Assembly (NCBI GenBank): GCA_019075905.1
Contig: JAGXAM010000006.1
Location: 62,001 to 126,000 of the forward strand
Length of the DNA stretch: 64,000 bases
From: Hyphomicrobiales bacterium
GTDB lineage: Bacteria > Pseudomonadota > Alphaproteobacteria > Rhizobiales > Beijerinckiaceae
Reading direction: 5' to 3'
Part shown: positions 40,899-52,278 of the stretch, piece after piece
Position numbering within the stretch: the first letter of the stretch is position 1
Layout: every line of letters begins with the position of its first letter
Made by a program: the position numbers and the translations under genes
Notes under the pieces: model-generated
Told to the model about the DNA's origin: nothing
Seen by the model: the letters and a program-made list of their open reading frames with translations, nothing else
The model's database searches: none

Positions 40899-42026
40899 AT
40901 GAAAATCACAGCGGCAATTTTGCAGCGCTCCGGCGCGCCGCGGCCCTATGCGCAATCGCGCCCGCTCGAAATCTGCGAGGTCGATCTTGAGGGTCCCGGC
41001 GCCGGGGAGGTGCTGGTCAAGCTGCACGCCGCCGGGCTCTGCCATTCCGATTTGTCGGTGATCGACGGCACGAGGCCGCGCCCGCTGCCGATGGCGCTCG
41101 GCCACGAGGCCGCAGGCGAGATCATCGAGGTCGGGCAAGGCGTCACCCGTTTTCGCACCGGCGATCATGTAGTGCTGATTTTCATGCCGGCCTGCGGCCA
41201 TTGCCGCCCTTGCGCCACCGGCCGCCCGGCCCTGTGCGAGCCCGGCGCCGAAGCCAATGGTGCCGGCACCCTGCTCGGCGGCGCGCGGCGGCTGACCCGC
41301 GCGGGCGCGCCGCTGAACCATCACCTCGGGGTTTCGGCCTTTGCTACCCATGCTGTCGTCTCGGAAAATTCCTGCGTCGCCATTGACAAGGCCCTGCCCT
41401 ATGCCACCGCCGCCCTGTTTGGTTGCGCGGTGCTCACCGGCATCGGCGCCGTCGTCAATACCGCAGCAGCGGTTCCGGGCACCTCCATGGCGGTGATCGG
41501 CCTTGGCGGCGTCGGCCTCAGCGCCCTGCTGGGCGCGAAATTATCCGGTGCCCGCCAGATCATCGCCCTTGACACCGACGAGACCAAACTTGCCCGCGCC
41601 ATGGCCCTGGGCGCCACCCATGTCATCAGGGCCGGGACGCCGGCAACCCTCGATGAGCTGCGCGATATCAGCGGCGGCGGTGTCGATTATGCCTTCGAAA
41701 TGGCCGGCTCGGTGCCAGCCCTCGAACTTGCCTATGGCGCGACCGCACGCGGCGGCACCACCGTCACCGCCGGCCTGCCGCCGCCCGACCGCCAGCTGTC
41801 GCTGCAGGCGCTGAGCCTCGTGGCCGCCGAGCGCACACTCAAGGGCTCCTATATGGGGTCGAGCGTGCCGGCCCGCGACGTGCCGCGCTATATCGCCTTG
41901 CATCAGCAGGGCCTCATTGACGTCGATCCGCTGCTGACCCACCGCCTGCCGCTTTCGCAGGTCAATGAGGGCTTTGACCGCCTCGCTGACGGTGACTGCG
42001 TGCGCCAGGTGATCGAGCTTGGCTAG
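40899..42026 (+). CDS. Zinc-dependent alcohol dehydrogenase (medium-chain)
   Basis: A 375-residue MDR-superfamily enzyme. Catalytic zinc ligands are in GLCHSDLS and GHEAAGEI. The structural zinc loop has CGHCRPCATGRPALC with four cysteines. The NAD-binding fold has GLGGVGLSALLGAKLSGA. The layout is close to class III-like or aryl-alcohol dehydrogenases. It interconverts an alcohol and its aldehyde with NAD+, substrate unknown. ATG at 40899 is chosen, 147 bases from the divergent protease start. It is followed by an unrelated solute-binding protein gene. Confidence 0.9.
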   Translation: MKITAAILQRSGAPRPYAQSRPLEICEVDLEGPGAGEVLVKLHAAGLCHSDLSVIDGTRPRPLPMALGHEAAGEIIEVGQGVTRFRTGDHVVLIFMPACGHCRPCATGRPALCEPGAEANGAGTLLGGARRLTRAGAPLNHHLGVSAFATHAVVSENSCVAIDKALPYATAALFGCAVLTGIGAVVNTAAAVPGTSMAVIGLGGVGLSALLGAKLSGARQIIALDTDETKLARAMALGATHVIRAGTPATLDELRDISGGGVDYAFEMAGSVPALELAYGATARGGTTVTAGLPPPDRQLSLQALSLVAAERTLKGSYMGSSVPARDVPRYIALHQQGLIDVDPLLTHRLPLSQVNEGFDRLADGDCVRQVIELG

Positions 42027-42171
42027 GCTGCCGTGATTTTAACGAAAATGCGACGTAGTTCACCGCGCCTGCGACAAATGTGTCAATGCACTTATGGAGC
42101 GGTGCGGCGTGCTTGCCATTGAGCCTCAAAAGATTCTACGCAGCACATGAGACTTTTGTGTCGATGAGACG

Positions 42172-43278
42172 ATGATGCGCATGCGGCGATACACGGCATT
42201 ATGTTGCGGGTTGCTTGTGGCGGGCCTGACTCTTCCGGCCTTCGCCGACAATGTGCTGGCCGAGGCCAAAAGCCAAGTGGCGGCGGCCATGCTCGTGCCA
42301 AAGACCTGGGCCGGGCCCACCTCCGGCCCCAAGGCCGTGGCCGCGCAGCACCTCGTACTGATCACCGATGGCACGGCACAAGGTGCCGCAAGATTCACCA
42401 GGGCCCTGCAGGATGCCGCCAGCGCCATCGGCTGGCAGGTCAGCGTCAGGAATATTGCCGGCAATGCCGCGGCGCTGCGCATGGCGCTGGAACAAGCGAT
42501 CATTGACCAGCCGCACGGCATTTTCATCTTCGGCTTCGATCCGACACCGGCCATGGCGGCCATGAAGGCCGGCGCGGCGGTCGGCGTGAAATTCGTCGGG
42601 GTCGAATCGGGCAGCAGCGCTCCTGACGCCAAGGCCCTGCCCTATTTCGCCAAAATCGGCCCCTCGCAGGATGAGCGCGCCCGCCTTGCCGCCAATGCCG
42701 CCATCACCTTCCGGGACGGTCATGCCGGGGCGGTGATCCTCACCGATTCCAGCCGGCCCGGCGATGTCCATGTCGCGCGGCTGATCGAGCTGCAAGTGCG
42801 CAAATGCACGAGTTGCAAGGTGCTCAGTGTCGTCGATGTGTCGCGCAATGCCACGGTTCCGGTGATGAAGGCGCAGATCAAGTCGCTGCAGCAGCTCTAC
42901 GGCAGCCGCTGGAACGTCACCCTGGCGCCATCTGACCGCTATTTTCGTGATTTTGGTGCCGGCCTCGCCAGGCTTGGCCTCAAGGCGCCCGATTGGCCGG
43001 CTGGCATTGCCGCCGGTGAAGGCAGCGCCGCCGCCCTCAAGCGCATCGCCGCACAGGCCGGCGAGACCGCTACCCTCGCCCGCCCCCTGACCATCGAGGC
43101 CTGGCAGGCCATCGACGAAATGAACCGGGCTCTCGCCGGCAATGATGCCGCCTCCCGCTTTGCAATGCCGGCGCTGCTGGTCAACAGCCAGAACGCGTCT
43201 GACCCGGCCCTCGCCGGGGGCACCTATGATCCGGCGCTGCATTACCGCCACGCCTATCAGATGCTCTGGGCGAAATAG
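42172..43278 (+). CDS. Orphan periplasmic sugar-binding-type protein
   Basis: A 368-residue protein with a signal peptide ending near LPAFAD. The rest resembles type I periplasmic binding proteins of the RbsB/XylF group: HLVLITDGTAQGAARF, then AALRMALEQAIIDQPHGIFIF and a second lobe with GHAGAVILTDSS. Such proteins bind sugars or related small molecules for ABC importers or chemoreceptors. No permease or ATPase gene is nearby; neighbours are an alcohol dehydrogenase and convergent atm1. The CTSCK pair of cysteines could form a disulfide. Ligand and partner are unknown. Confidence 0.75.
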   Translation: MMRMRRYTALCCGLLVAGLTLPAFADNVLAEAKSQVAAAMLVPKTWAGPTSGPKAVAAQHLVLITDGTAQGAARFTRALQDAASAIGWQVSVRNIAGNAAALRMALEQAIIDQPHGIFIFGFDPTPAMAAMKAGAAVGVKFVGVESGSSAPDAKALPYFAKIGPSQDERARLAANAAITFRDGHAGAVILTDSSRPGDVHVARLIELQVRKCTSCKVLSVVDVSRNATVPVMKAQIKSLQQLYGSRWNVTLAPSDRYFRDFGAGLARLGLKAPDWPAGIAAGEGSAAALKRIAAQAGETATLARPLTIEAWQAIDEMNRALAGNDAASRFAMPALLVNSQNASDPALAGGTYDPALHYRHAYQMLWAK

Positions 43279-43294
43279 CCGCTGCGCGTCGTCC

Positions 43295-45211
43295 TCATTC
43301 AGCGACGATGAGGCGCACGCTGGGCGGCTCGGCCGCCGCAGCCCGGCGCAGCGCCTCCTGGGCCTCGTCAACCTCGCGCTGACGGTTCCACAGCGCCGCA
43401 TAAATGCCGCCGCGCTCGATCAGCGCCAGATGCGTGCCACGCTCGGCAATCACACCCTGGTCGAGCACGATGATTTCATCGGCATTGACCACGGTCGAGA
43501 GCCGGTGGGCGATCACCAGCGTCGTGCGCCCCTTGGCGACCCGGTCGAGCGCGTCCTGAATCTCGCGCTCGGTAAAAGTGTCGAGCGCCGAGGTCGCTTC
43601 ATCCAGCACCAGGATCGGCGGGCCTTTCAGCATGGTGCGGGCGATGGCCACGCGCTGCTTCTCGCCGCCCGACAATTTCAGGCCGCGCTCGCCAACCTGG
43701 GCATTGAAGCCCTGCGGCACCATCTTGATGAAGCGGTCGATCTGCGCATCGCCGGCCGCCGCCTCGATCTCCGCCTCGCTCGCCGCCCAGCGGCCATAGC
43801 GGATATTGTAGGCGATGCTGTCGTTGAACAGCACGGTATCCTGCGGCACGATACCGATGGAGGCACGCAGTGAATCCTGCGTCACCGCGCCAATATCCTG
43901 GCCGTCAATGGTGATGCGCCCGGTTTGCGGCTCATAGAAGCGAAACAGCAGCCGCGACAGCGTCGATTTGCCCGCCCCCGAAGGCCCGACAATGGCCACC
44001 GTCTTGCCCGCCGGCACCTCGAACGACACCCCGCGTAGGATCGTGCGGCCCGGCTCATAGCTGAAGACGACATTGTCGAAACGGACATTGCCGGCTGTGA
44101 CCTTGAGCGGCAGCGCATGCGGGTGATCCTTGATCTCCGGCGTGCGGTCGAGCACATCGAACATCATCTCGATATCCACCATCGCCTGCTTGATCTCGCG
44201 GTAGACCATGCCCATGAAATTGAGCGGCATCGCCAGTTGCAGCATCATGACATTGACGAGGCCGAAATCGCCGACCGTATTGCGCCCCGACCTGATGCCC
44301 ATCACGCACATGGCCATGACCGCCATCAGCCCGAGCGAGAAGATGAAGGCCTGCCCGAAATTCAGCACCGCCAGCGAGGTATAGGTGCGCACGCTCATTT
44401 TCTCGAAGCGCTGCATCGAAATGTCATAGCGCGATTGTTCGCGCGCCTCGGCGCCAAAATATTTGACGGTCTCGTAATTCAGCAGGCTGTCGATCGCCTT
44501 GGTATTGGCGTCATTGTCGCTTTCATTCATCGCCCGGCGGATACCGATGCGCCAGTTGGAGGCGACCGTGGTGAACCACATATAGGCAATGACGGTAAGG
44601 GTGACGACGGCAGCATAGCGCCAGTCGAATTTCCAGAAGAACACACCGAGCGTCAGCGCAAATTCCACCGCCGTCGGCAGCGCGATCAGCATGGTGGTGC
44701 GCACCATGGTCTCGATGGCGGCGCGGCCACGCTCCAGAATCCGGGTCAGCCCGCCGGTCTTGCGCTCAAGGTGAAAGCGCAGCGACAATTGATGGATATG
44801 CACGAAAACATCGAGCGCCAGATGCCGCACCGCATTCATGGCAACAGCGGCAAACACCGCATCACGGCCCTGCTGGGTCAGGGATGTCAGGATCCGCAGC
44901 ACCCCATAGACCAGCGTGAAGGCAATCGGCAGCGACAGGGCGCCCAGCAAGGTGGTGGCGGTCGTCTTGTGCAGCCCTTCGGCCACCAGCGCGTCGGTGG
45001 TCCATTTGAAGGCGAAGGGCACGCCGGCATTGATAAACTTGCTGGCGATCATGAAGGCCATGGCCGCCACCACGCGCCAGCGCAGGTCGGCCCGGTCCCG
45101 CGGCCAGATATAGGGCCAAAGGTTGCTGAACGTCTCCTTCAGCGTGGATTCACGACGTGGCGCGGCCGGACCCTTGGCCACGCCGTCATTGACAGCGGCA
45201 GTTTGCGACAT
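43295..45211 (-). CDS. Atm1-type ABC exporter
   Basis: A 638-residue half transporter with six membrane helices (about 45-345) and an ATPase domain (about 375-615). Walker A is GPSGAGKST, the signature is LSGGEKQRVAIA, and Walker B is ILVLDEATSALD. LLNYETVKYFGAE and RTYTSLAVLNFGQAFIFS are typical of the Atm1/ABCB7 family, which moves glutathione-linked compounds, linked to iron-sulfur cluster supply and heavy metal tolerance. The protein acts as a homodimer. It is a single gene convergent with the solute-binding protein. Confidence 0.92.
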   Translation of the reverse strand: MSQTAAVNDGVAKGPAAPRRESTLKETFSNLWPYIWPRDRADLRWRVVAAMAFMIASKFINAGVPFAFKWTTDALVAEGLHKTTATTLLGALSLPIAFTLVYGVLRILTSLTQQGRDAVFAAVAMNAVRHLALDVFVHIHQLSLRFHLERKTGGLTRILERGRAAIETMVRTTMLIALPTAVEFALTLGVFFWKFDWRYAAVVTLTVIAYMWFTTVASNWRIGIRRAMNESDNDANTKAIDSLLNYETVKYFGAEAREQSRYDISMQRFEKMSVRTYTSLAVLNFGQAFIFSLGLMAVMAMCVMGIRSGRNTVGDFGLVNVMMLQLAMPLNFMGMVYREIKQAMVDIEMMFDVLDRTPEIKDHPHALPLKVTAGNVRFDNVVFSYEPGRTILRGVSFEVPAGKTVAIVGPSGAGKSTLSRLLFRFYEPQTGRITIDGQDIGAVTQDSLRASIGIVPQDTVLFNDSIAYNIRYGRWAASEAEIEAAAGDAQIDRFIKMVPQGFNAQVGERGLKLSGGEKQRVAIARTMLKGPPILVLDEATSALDTFTEREIQDALDRVAKGRTTLVIAHRLSTVVNADEIIVLDQGVIAERGTHLALIERGGIYAALWNRQREVDEAQEALRRAAAAEPPSVRLIVAE

Positions 45212-45297
45212 GAAAAACGGGCTTCCTGGACGAGCGGCCTGACGAAACTATGCACCCCATATAGAACGCCCGGCGGCGAAACGCATCACGCGCTGTA

Positions 45298-45325
45298 ACG
45301 CAAGCCCTGCTAACGGGGCTTGCGT
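45298..45325 (-). terminator. Perfect hairpin after the LysM gene
   Basis: Arms ACGCAAGCCC and GGGCTTGCGT pair perfectly for ten bases around an eight-base loop. It begins 25 bases past the stop of the LysM gene and sits upstream of atm1 on the same strand. No U-run follows, so it is a terminator-like or mRNA-end hairpin rather than a certain intrinsic terminator. Confidence 0.5.
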
Positions 45326-45349
45326 CCGTGCAAACGCGGTCACTTGTTG

Positions 45350-46477
45350 TCAGCCCGGCTTTTTGGGCACCACCAGAACCTGGCCCGGGAAGATCAGCCG
45401 GGGGTTGCGGATCTGCTTGGCATTTGCCTTGTAAATTTCCGTATAGCGGATGCCGCGACCATAAATCGTGCGGCTGATGCGCCACAGGCTGTCACCATGC
45501 ACCACGGTTGCAGTCTGGATCGAGGCAACTACCACATCCGCCTTGGCTGCGGATGCTGCCGGCGCGGCCTTGGCTGCAGGTGCCGGTGTGGCGGCAGGCG
45601 GCGCGGCTGCAGCCACGGCCACCACAGGCGGCGCCGGCGCCACGAACGGCACGGCCACCCGGGCGACGACCTGCGCCGAGCCATTGCCGATCTCGTCGGC
45701 GCGAACCGCAAACGAGCCCTTCGGCACGCCGTCCTTGATCGTCACCGACCAATGGCTGTCGGCCCCGGCCTTGGCGGCGGCGACGAAGGAATTGTTGAGA
45801 TAAAGATTGATCGCCGCTGACGGCGGCGCCTTGCCGGCCACCAGAAAGGCGCCATCCTTCTCGACATCGATCGAGTTGATCGCCAGCGCTGTCGCCTGCT
45901 CTTGCGGCGATGGCGTCGGCGGATTCAGCAATTTCGTCGGCTTGCCGGGCGTCGCCAGCGCCACCATCGTGCCGCCCTGGGCCTTGGGTGCCACCGCCAC
46001 TACCACCGTCTGGCTGGAAGCCACAGCACCCGCGGCACCTGTCGCCGCGCTGAGCGCCAGCACATGCGAGCCTTGCGGCAAGGCCTTGGGCAGCATCACG
46101 AACTGACCATTGGCATCAGCCTTGACGCTGGCGAGCTTCTTGCCATTGTCGATCAGCGTCACATCCGCCCCCGGCGCGGCGCGCCCGGCAACCACCGCAT
46201 CGCCTGAAGGCTCGACCCGGACTATATCGAATTTCGGCGCATCCATCGCCGGTTGCGCGGCCTCGGCCGGTGCGGCGGGCTTGGCCACAGGCGCGGGCGC
46301 GGGTGCAGGCTGCGGCCTCGCGACCGGCGCCAGCGCCGCGACATGTTGCGGCGCTGGCGCCGCCAGATGGCTTTGGTGCACGGCATAGATGCCCGCACCC
46401 ACGGCAACCACCGCCACGCCCGACAGCGGCGCGACGAACGGATTTTTCACAAAGCTCCAGGCTGCCATCGATTTCAT
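45350..46477 (-). CDS. Membrane-anchored LysM protein with Ig-like repeats
   Basis: A 375-residue protein with one membrane segment at about residues 14-34. A Pro/Ala-rich linker (40-80) leads to two similar beta-sandwich-like repeats: one with GDAVVAGRAAPGADVTLIDNG and one with DGAFLVAGKAPPSAAINLYLNN. A second Ala/Pro linker is followed by a LysM domain (about 323-372, VVHGDSLWRISRTIYG to PGQVLVVP). LysM binds peptidoglycan glycans, so the protein likely bridges the inner membrane and wall. It is single, with a divergent LOG-family gene upstream. Confidence 0.85.
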   Translation of the reverse strand: MKSMAAWSFVKNPFVAPLSGVAVVAVGAGIYAVHQSHLAAPAPQHVAALAPVARPQPAPAPAPVAKPAAPAEAAQPAMDAPKFDIVRVEPSGDAVVAGRAAPGADVTLIDNGKKLASVKADANGQFVMLPKALPQGSHVLALSAATGAAGAVASSQTVVVAVAPKAQGGTMVALATPGKPTKLLNPPTPSPQEQATALAINSIDVEKDGAFLVAGKAPPSAAINLYLNNSFVAAAKAGADSHWSVTIKDGVPKGSFAVRADEIGNGSAQVVARVAVPFVAPAPPVVAVAAAAPPAATPAPAAKAAPAASAAKADVVVASIQTATVVHGDSLWRISRTIYGRGIRYTEIYKANAKQIRNPRLIFPGQVLVVPKKPG

Positions 46478-46622
46478 CCCTTATTTCAGCTATGATAGCC
46501 CTATTTCTAAGGTTTTGCCAGAAGTCTCAAAACGGAATGCAACACCGTGACGCAGCTGCAAAGGGTTCCATCATGCGCCATCAGTGCTTGTCGTTCGCGC
46601 GCCAATCCGGCACATTGCCCGC

Positions 46623-47198
46623 ATGACCACGCAGCTTGATTCTCTGCTGGGTTCCGTCTGCGTTTATTGCGGCTCGGCGCCCGGCCATGACCCGCGCTTC
46701 AGCACTGAAGCGGCCATGCTCGGCGCAGCCCTCGCGAATGCGCGCATCGGCCTCGTCTATGGCGGCGGCAACAGCGGCCTGATGGGCGAGGTGGCACGCG
46801 CTGTGCTCGACCATGGCGGCCATGTCACCGGCATCATCCCCAGCTTTCTCAAAAGCCGCGAATTGATGCTCGATGGCGCGCAGGAAATGCATGTGGTCGA
46901 GGATATGCACACCCGCAAGCGCCTGATGTTCGAGCGTTCGGAGGCTTTTGTGGCGCTGCCCGGCGGCATCGGCACGCTGGAGGAATTGTTCGAGCAAATG
47001 ACCTGGGTGCAGCTTGAACAGCATGCCAAGCCGGTGATTATCGCCAATCTGCACAGATTCTGGGATCCCCTGCTGCAATTGATCGCCCATGTGCAGGTCT
47101 CCGGCTTCGTGCGCCCCGGCCTCGCCCCTCATTTTGAAGTGGTCGAGGACGTGCACCGGATTGTCCCGCTGGTAAAATCGCGTTGCCCGGCGCTGTAG
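46623..47198 (+). CDS. LOG-family nucleotide phosphoribohydrolase (TIGR00730)
   Basis: A 191-residue Rossmann-like protein. GSVCVYCGSAPGHDP at the start, LVYGGGNSGLMGEVAR and ALPGGIGTLEELFE are the LOG family's motifs, the last being the catalytic PGGxGT. Members release bases from nucleoside 5'-monophosphates, including cytokinin precursors. In free-living bacteria it may serve nucleotide salvage or housecleaning. ATG at 46623 follows an in-frame open stretch without homology. It is close to nadE (19 bases), probably co-transcribed. Confidence 0.9.
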   Translation: MTTQLDSLLGSVCVYCGSAPGHDPRFSTEAAMLGAALANARIGLVYGGGNSGLMGEVARAVLDHGGHVTGIIPSFLKSRELMLDGAQEMHVVEDMHTRKRLMFERSEAFVALPGGIGTLEELFEQMTWVQLEQHAKPVIIANLHRFWDPLLQLIAHVQVSGFVRPGLAPHFEVVEDVHRIVPLVKSRCPAL

Positions 47199-47217
47199 CC
47201 AAGGCTAAGTGAGGCCT

Positions 47218-48954
47218 ATGCCAGAGCTCATCACGCAAAGATTTACCCTCGCCCTTGCGCAGGTCAACAGCACGGTCGGCGATATTGCCGGCAATGTCGC
47301 CCGTGTGCGCGCCGCCCGCGCTGCCGCCGGCAAGGTTGATCTCGTGATGTTTTCCGAATTGTTTCTTTCCGGTTATCCACCAGAGGATCTGGTGCTGAAA
47401 CCCGCCTTCATCGAGGCTTGCGCGGCAGCGGCGGCCGAGCTTGCCGCCGACACGGCCGATGGCGGCCCGGCCCTGCTGGTCGGCCTGCCGGTGCAGGCCG
47501 ATGGTCATATTCACAATGCCATAGCCCTGCTCGACAACGGCCGCATCGAGGCTTTGCGCTTCAAGCATGATCTGCCCAATTACGGCGTGTTCGATGAAAA
47601 GCGCGTGTTTGCGCCCGGCCCGCTGCCGGGGCCGATCATGTTTCGCGGCCTGCGCATCGGCGTGCCGATCTGCGAGGATATCTGGGGCCCCGATCCGGTG
47701 GAATGCATCGCCGAGACCGGCGGCGAAATCCTGCTGGTCGCCAATGGCTCGCCCTATCACACCGCCAAGAATGACCAGCGCCTCAATGTCGCCGTGGCGC
47801 GGGTGAAAGAGAGCGGCCTGCCGCTGGTCTATCTCAACCAGATCGGCGGCCAGGACGAACTCGTGTTTGATGGCGGCTCCTTCGCCCTGCAGGGCGATGG
47901 CTCTCTGGCGGCACAAATGCCGAATTTTCAGGAGCAGGTCGGCATCACCACCTGGCAACGCAGCGCTGAGGGCTGGCGCTGCATCGAGGCACCGCGCGCC
48001 GTGCCGCTCGATGGCGATGAGGCCGATTATGCCGCCTGTGTGCTCGGCTTGCGCGATTATGTCGAGAAAAACCGCTTTCCCGGCGTCGTGCTAGGCCTTT
48101 CGGGCGGCATTGATTCCGCGCTTTGCGCTGCCATGGCAGTCGATGCGCTGGGCCCCGCCCGGGTTCATGCCATCATGCTGCCGTTCCGCTTCACCGCGCA
48201 ATCCTCGCTAGATGATGCCGCCGCCTGCGCCAAGGCCCTCGGCATCCGCTATGATGTCCTGCCGATTGCCGCTGCTGTCGCCGGGCTGGAACAGGTGCTG
48301 GAACCCTTGTTCAGCGGCACAATGCGCGGCATCACCGAGGAGAACCTGCAAAGCCGCGCCCGTGGCACCCTGCTGATGTCGCTTTCCAACAAATTCGGCG
48401 CCATGGTGCTGACCACCGGCAACAAGTCGGAAATGTCGGTCGGCTACGCGACGCTCTATGGCGACATGAACGGCGGTTTCAACCCGCTGAAAGACCTCTA
48501 TAAAATGCAGGTGTTCGCGCTGTCGCGGCTGCGCAACCACTGGCGGCCGCAAGGCGGGCTCGGCCCAGTCGGCACGGTGATCCCGGCCAGCATCATCGAC
48601 AAGCCGCCCTCGGCCGAATTGCGCGAGAACCAGACCGATCAGGACAGCCTGCCACCCTATGAGGTGCTCGACGCCATCCTGACATGCCTGGTCGAACAGG
48701 AAATGCGCGTCGCCGATATTGTCGCGCAGGGCCATGATCGCGACACCGTGCGCAAGATCGAACGCCTGCTCTATCTGGCCGAATACAAGCGCCGCCAGTC
48801 AGCGCCCGGCGTCAAGATTTCGACCCGCAACTTCGGGCGCGACCGGCGCTATCCGATCAGTAACGGCTTTCGCGATGCCGGCACCATCCGTGACGCTGCT
48901 GCCATCGCCATGCCGAAGGTTCTGGCGCCGACGGCCGGGGGCGACAACCAGTAG
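47218..48954 (+). CDS. nadE: Glutamine-dependent NAD+ synthetase
   Basis: A 578-residue two-domain enzyme. The N-terminal nitrilase-like glutaminase domain has the triad Glu in MFSELFLSGYPPEDL, Lys in HDLPNYGVFDEKR and Cys in PICEDIWG. The C-terminal ammonia-dependent synthetase domain has the PP-loop LSGGIDSALCAAM and TGNKSEMSVGYATLYGD. It amidates deamido-NAD with ATP, the last step of NAD synthesis. ATG at 47218 is preferred over a GTG three codons earlier. The convergent aspA ends 12 bases away. Confidence 0.95.
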   Translation: MPELITQRFTLALAQVNSTVGDIAGNVARVRAARAAAGKVDLVMFSELFLSGYPPEDLVLKPAFIEACAAAAAELAADTADGGPALLVGLPVQADGHIHNAIALLDNGRIEALRFKHDLPNYGVFDEKRVFAPGPLPGPIMFRGLRIGVPICEDIWGPDPVECIAETGGEILLVANGSPYHTAKNDQRLNVAVARVKESGLPLVYLNQIGGQDELVFDGGSFALQGDGSLAAQMPNFQEQVGITTWQRSAEGWRCIEAPRAVPLDGDEADYAACVLGLRDYVEKNRFPGVVLGLSGGIDSALCAAMAVDALGPARVHAIMLPFRFTAQSSLDDAAACAKALGIRYDVLPIAAAVAGLEQVLEPLFSGTMRGITEENLQSRARGTLLMSLSNKFGAMVLTTGNKSEMSVGYATLYGDMNGGFNPLKDLYKMQVFALSRLRNHWRPQGGLGPVGTVIPASIIDKPPSAELRENQTDQDSLPPYEVLDAILTCLVEQEMRVADIVAQGHDRDTVRKIERLLYLAEYKRRQSAPGVKISTRNFGRDRRYPISNGFRDAGTIRDAAAIAMPKVLAPTAGGDNQ

Positions 48955-48966
48955 CGCCGCCGGTCG

Positions 48967-50343
<1,377 letters not shown>

Positions 50344-50519
50344 GGCCTTGTCCTTTCCCTGAATGATTGTCTACGCCTCATTGCTGATGAGTTTGCGCCG
50401 AAACCTGCCGCAGGTGAAGCACAAACCATCGGTATAACGTCTGGCAATCGCCCGATATAATCGCTATATCAGCACCAACGCATGCCGCTCGTGGCAGGCC
50501 CTTTCAGGAGAATGCGTCA

Positions 50520-50867
50520 ATGACCGCAGCTACCACACCCCAAGCCAGCTCCACCCATGACCGTATTGCTGCGGCAGTCGCCTCGCAGGATGTCGTCGTC
50601 TTCATGAAGGGAACGCCGCAGTTCCCGATGTGCGGCTTCTCTGGCCAGGTCGTGCAAATTCTCGATCACCTCGGCGTGCCCTTCAAGGGCATCAACGTGC
50701 TCGATGATGGCGATATCCGCCAGGGCATCAAGGATTTCACCAACTGGCCGACCATCCCGCAGATTTTCATCAAGGGTGAATTCATCGGCGGCTGCGACAT
50801 CCTGCGGGAAATGTTCCAGTCGGGCGAACTTGCCAGCACCTTGGCCGAAAAGGGCATTGCCGCCTGA
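50520..50867 (+). CDS. grxD: Monothiol glutaredoxin GrxD
   Basis: A 115-residue CGFS-type glutaredoxin. [18 protein letters not shown] carries the single active-site Cys, and [20 protein letters not shown] binds glutathione. CGFS glutaredoxins hold a glutathione-ligated 2Fe-2S cluster as dimers or with BolA and pass it on. A CAGGAG ribosome site precedes the ATG. bolA, often adjacent in alphaproteobacteria, is not here. atm1, of the same general pathway, is five genes away. Confidence 0.94.
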   Translation: MTAATTPQASSTHDRIAAAVASQDVVVFMKGTPQFPMCGFSGQVVQILDHLGVPFKGINVLDDGDIRQGIKDFTNWPTIPQIFIKGEFIGGCDILREMFQSGELASTLAEKGIAA

Positions 50868-51017
50868 AGAACAATCTGGGCATAGTGCCTGCACCTTGCA
50901 AGGTTCGGGCGGTTTTTGCGAATACCGTTCAGCATCAGGCTGAACGGGTCTGCCGTGACATCATCAACCTGCACGAAACGCCGCGCGCCTCGCGTGCCAA
51001 CAAACGGGAGTTATACT

Positions 51018-52196
51018 ATGCCTGCAAGTGAAATCGTCATCGTCAGCGCGGCACGCACGCCGGTTGGTTCGTTCAACGGCGCCTTTGGCTCGACCCCGGC
51101 ACATGTGCTCGGCGCGGCCGCCATCACGGCCGCCCTCGCCCGCGCACGGGTTGAGGCCGGTGAGGTCGATGAAGTCATTCTTGGCCAGGTGCTGGCCGCC
51201 GGCGAGGGCCAGAATCCGGCCCGCCAGGCCGCGATGAAGGCCGGCATCCCCCAGGAAAAGACCGCCTTCAACCTCAACCAGCTTTGCGGCTCCGGCCTGC
51301 GCGCCGTGGCGCTCGGCATGCAGCAGATCGCCAATGGCGATGCCAGCGTCATCGTCGCCGGTGGCCAGGAGAGCATGTCAATGGCGCCGCACGCCGCCTA
51401 TATGCGCGCTGGCACCAAAATGGGCGATTTCAAGCTCATAGACACCATGCTGAAAGACGGCCTGTTTGACGCCTTCCACGGTTATCACATGGGTACGACG
51501 GCCGAGAATGTCGCCGCCAAATGGCAGATCAGCCGCGACGCGCAGGATCACTTCGCCCTCGGCTCGCAGAACAAGGCCGAAGCAGCACAAAAGGCCGGCC
51601 GCTTCAAGGACGAGATCACGCCCTTCACCATCTCGACCCGCAAGGGCGATATTGTCGTCGAGCATGACGAATATATCCGCGCCGGCACGACGCTCGATGC
51701 CTTGGCCAAGCTGAAGCCCGCCTTCTCCAAGGAAGGCACCGTCACGGCCGGCAATGCCTCCGGCATCAATGACGGCGCTGCCGCGCTCGTGCTGATGACC
51801 GCAGCCGAAGCCGCGAGGCGTGGCCTGACGCCGCTGGCACGCATCGCTTCATGGGCAACCGCCGGTGTGGACCCGGCAATCATGGGTTCTGGCCCGATCC
51901 CGGCCTCGCGCAAGGCGCTCGAGCGCGCCGGATGGAAGGTCAAGGACCTCGAACTGGTTGAAGCTAACGAGGCCTTTGCCGCGCAGGCTCTGGCCGTCAA
52001 CAAGGACATGGGCTGGGATCCGGCCATCGTCAATGTCAATGGCGGCGCGATTGCCATTGGTCACCCGATCGGTGCCTCGGGCGCGCGCGTTCTCACCGGC
52101 CTGCTTTATGAAATGCAGCGTCGTGGTGCCAGCAAGGGCCTTGCGACCCTGTGCATCGGCGGCGGCATGGGCATTGCCATGACGCTTGAACGCTGA
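51018..52196 (+). CDS. phaA: Acetyl-CoA C-acetyltransferase PhaA
   Basis: A 392-residue biosynthetic thiolase. The acyl-accepting Cys is in [14 protein letters not shown], the His in [17 protein letters not shown], and the second Cys in TLCIGGGMG. It condenses two acetyl-CoA to acetoacetyl-CoA, the first step of polyhydroxybutyrate synthesis. The start [17 protein letters not shown] at 51018 follows GGGAG. phaB follows 82 bases later. Pairing with phaB supports the storage role over fatty acid breakdown. Confidence 0.95.
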   Translation: MPASEIVIVSAARTPVGSFNGAFGSTPAHVLGAAAITAALARARVEAGEVDEVILGQVLAAGEGQNPARQAAMKAGIPQEKTAFNLNQLCGSGLRAVALGMQQIANGDASVIVAGGQESMSMAPHAAYMRAGTKMGDFKLIDTMLKDGLFDAFHGYHMGTTAENVAAKWQISRDAQDHFALGSQNKAEAAQKAGRFKDEITPFTISTRKGDIVVEHDEYIRAGTTLDALAKLKPAFSKEGTVTAGNASGINDGAAALVLMTAAEAARRGLTPLARIASWATAGVDPAIMGSGPIPASRKALERAGWKVKDLELVEANEAFAAQALAVNKDMGWDPAIVNVNGGAIAIGHPIGASGARVLTGLLYEMQRRGASKGLATLCIGGGMGIAMTLER

Positions 52197-52216
52197 TTTG
52201 ATAGGATAAAGCGTAA

Positions 52217-52236
52217 GGCCGCCACCAAGAGCGGCC
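52217..52236 (+). other. Hairpin between phaA and phaB
   Basis: GGCCGC and GCGGCC pair perfectly around the eight-base loop CACCAAGA. It begins 20 bases after the phaA stop. No U-run follows and phaB is 42 bases away, so it may stabilise the phaA mRNA end or partly limit readthrough. Confidence 0.4.
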
Positions 52237-52266
52237 CCGCTGGAGACAAACGCCTTTAACAAAACC

Positions 52267-52274
52267 GAGGAGGG
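52267..52274 (+). promoter_or_regulatory. Strong ribosome binding site of phaB
   Basis: GAGGAGGG, unusually complete for this window, ends four bases before the phaB ATG at 52279 and fixes that start. It suggests efficient translation of the reductase. Confidence 0.7.
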
Positions 52275-52278
52275 AAAC

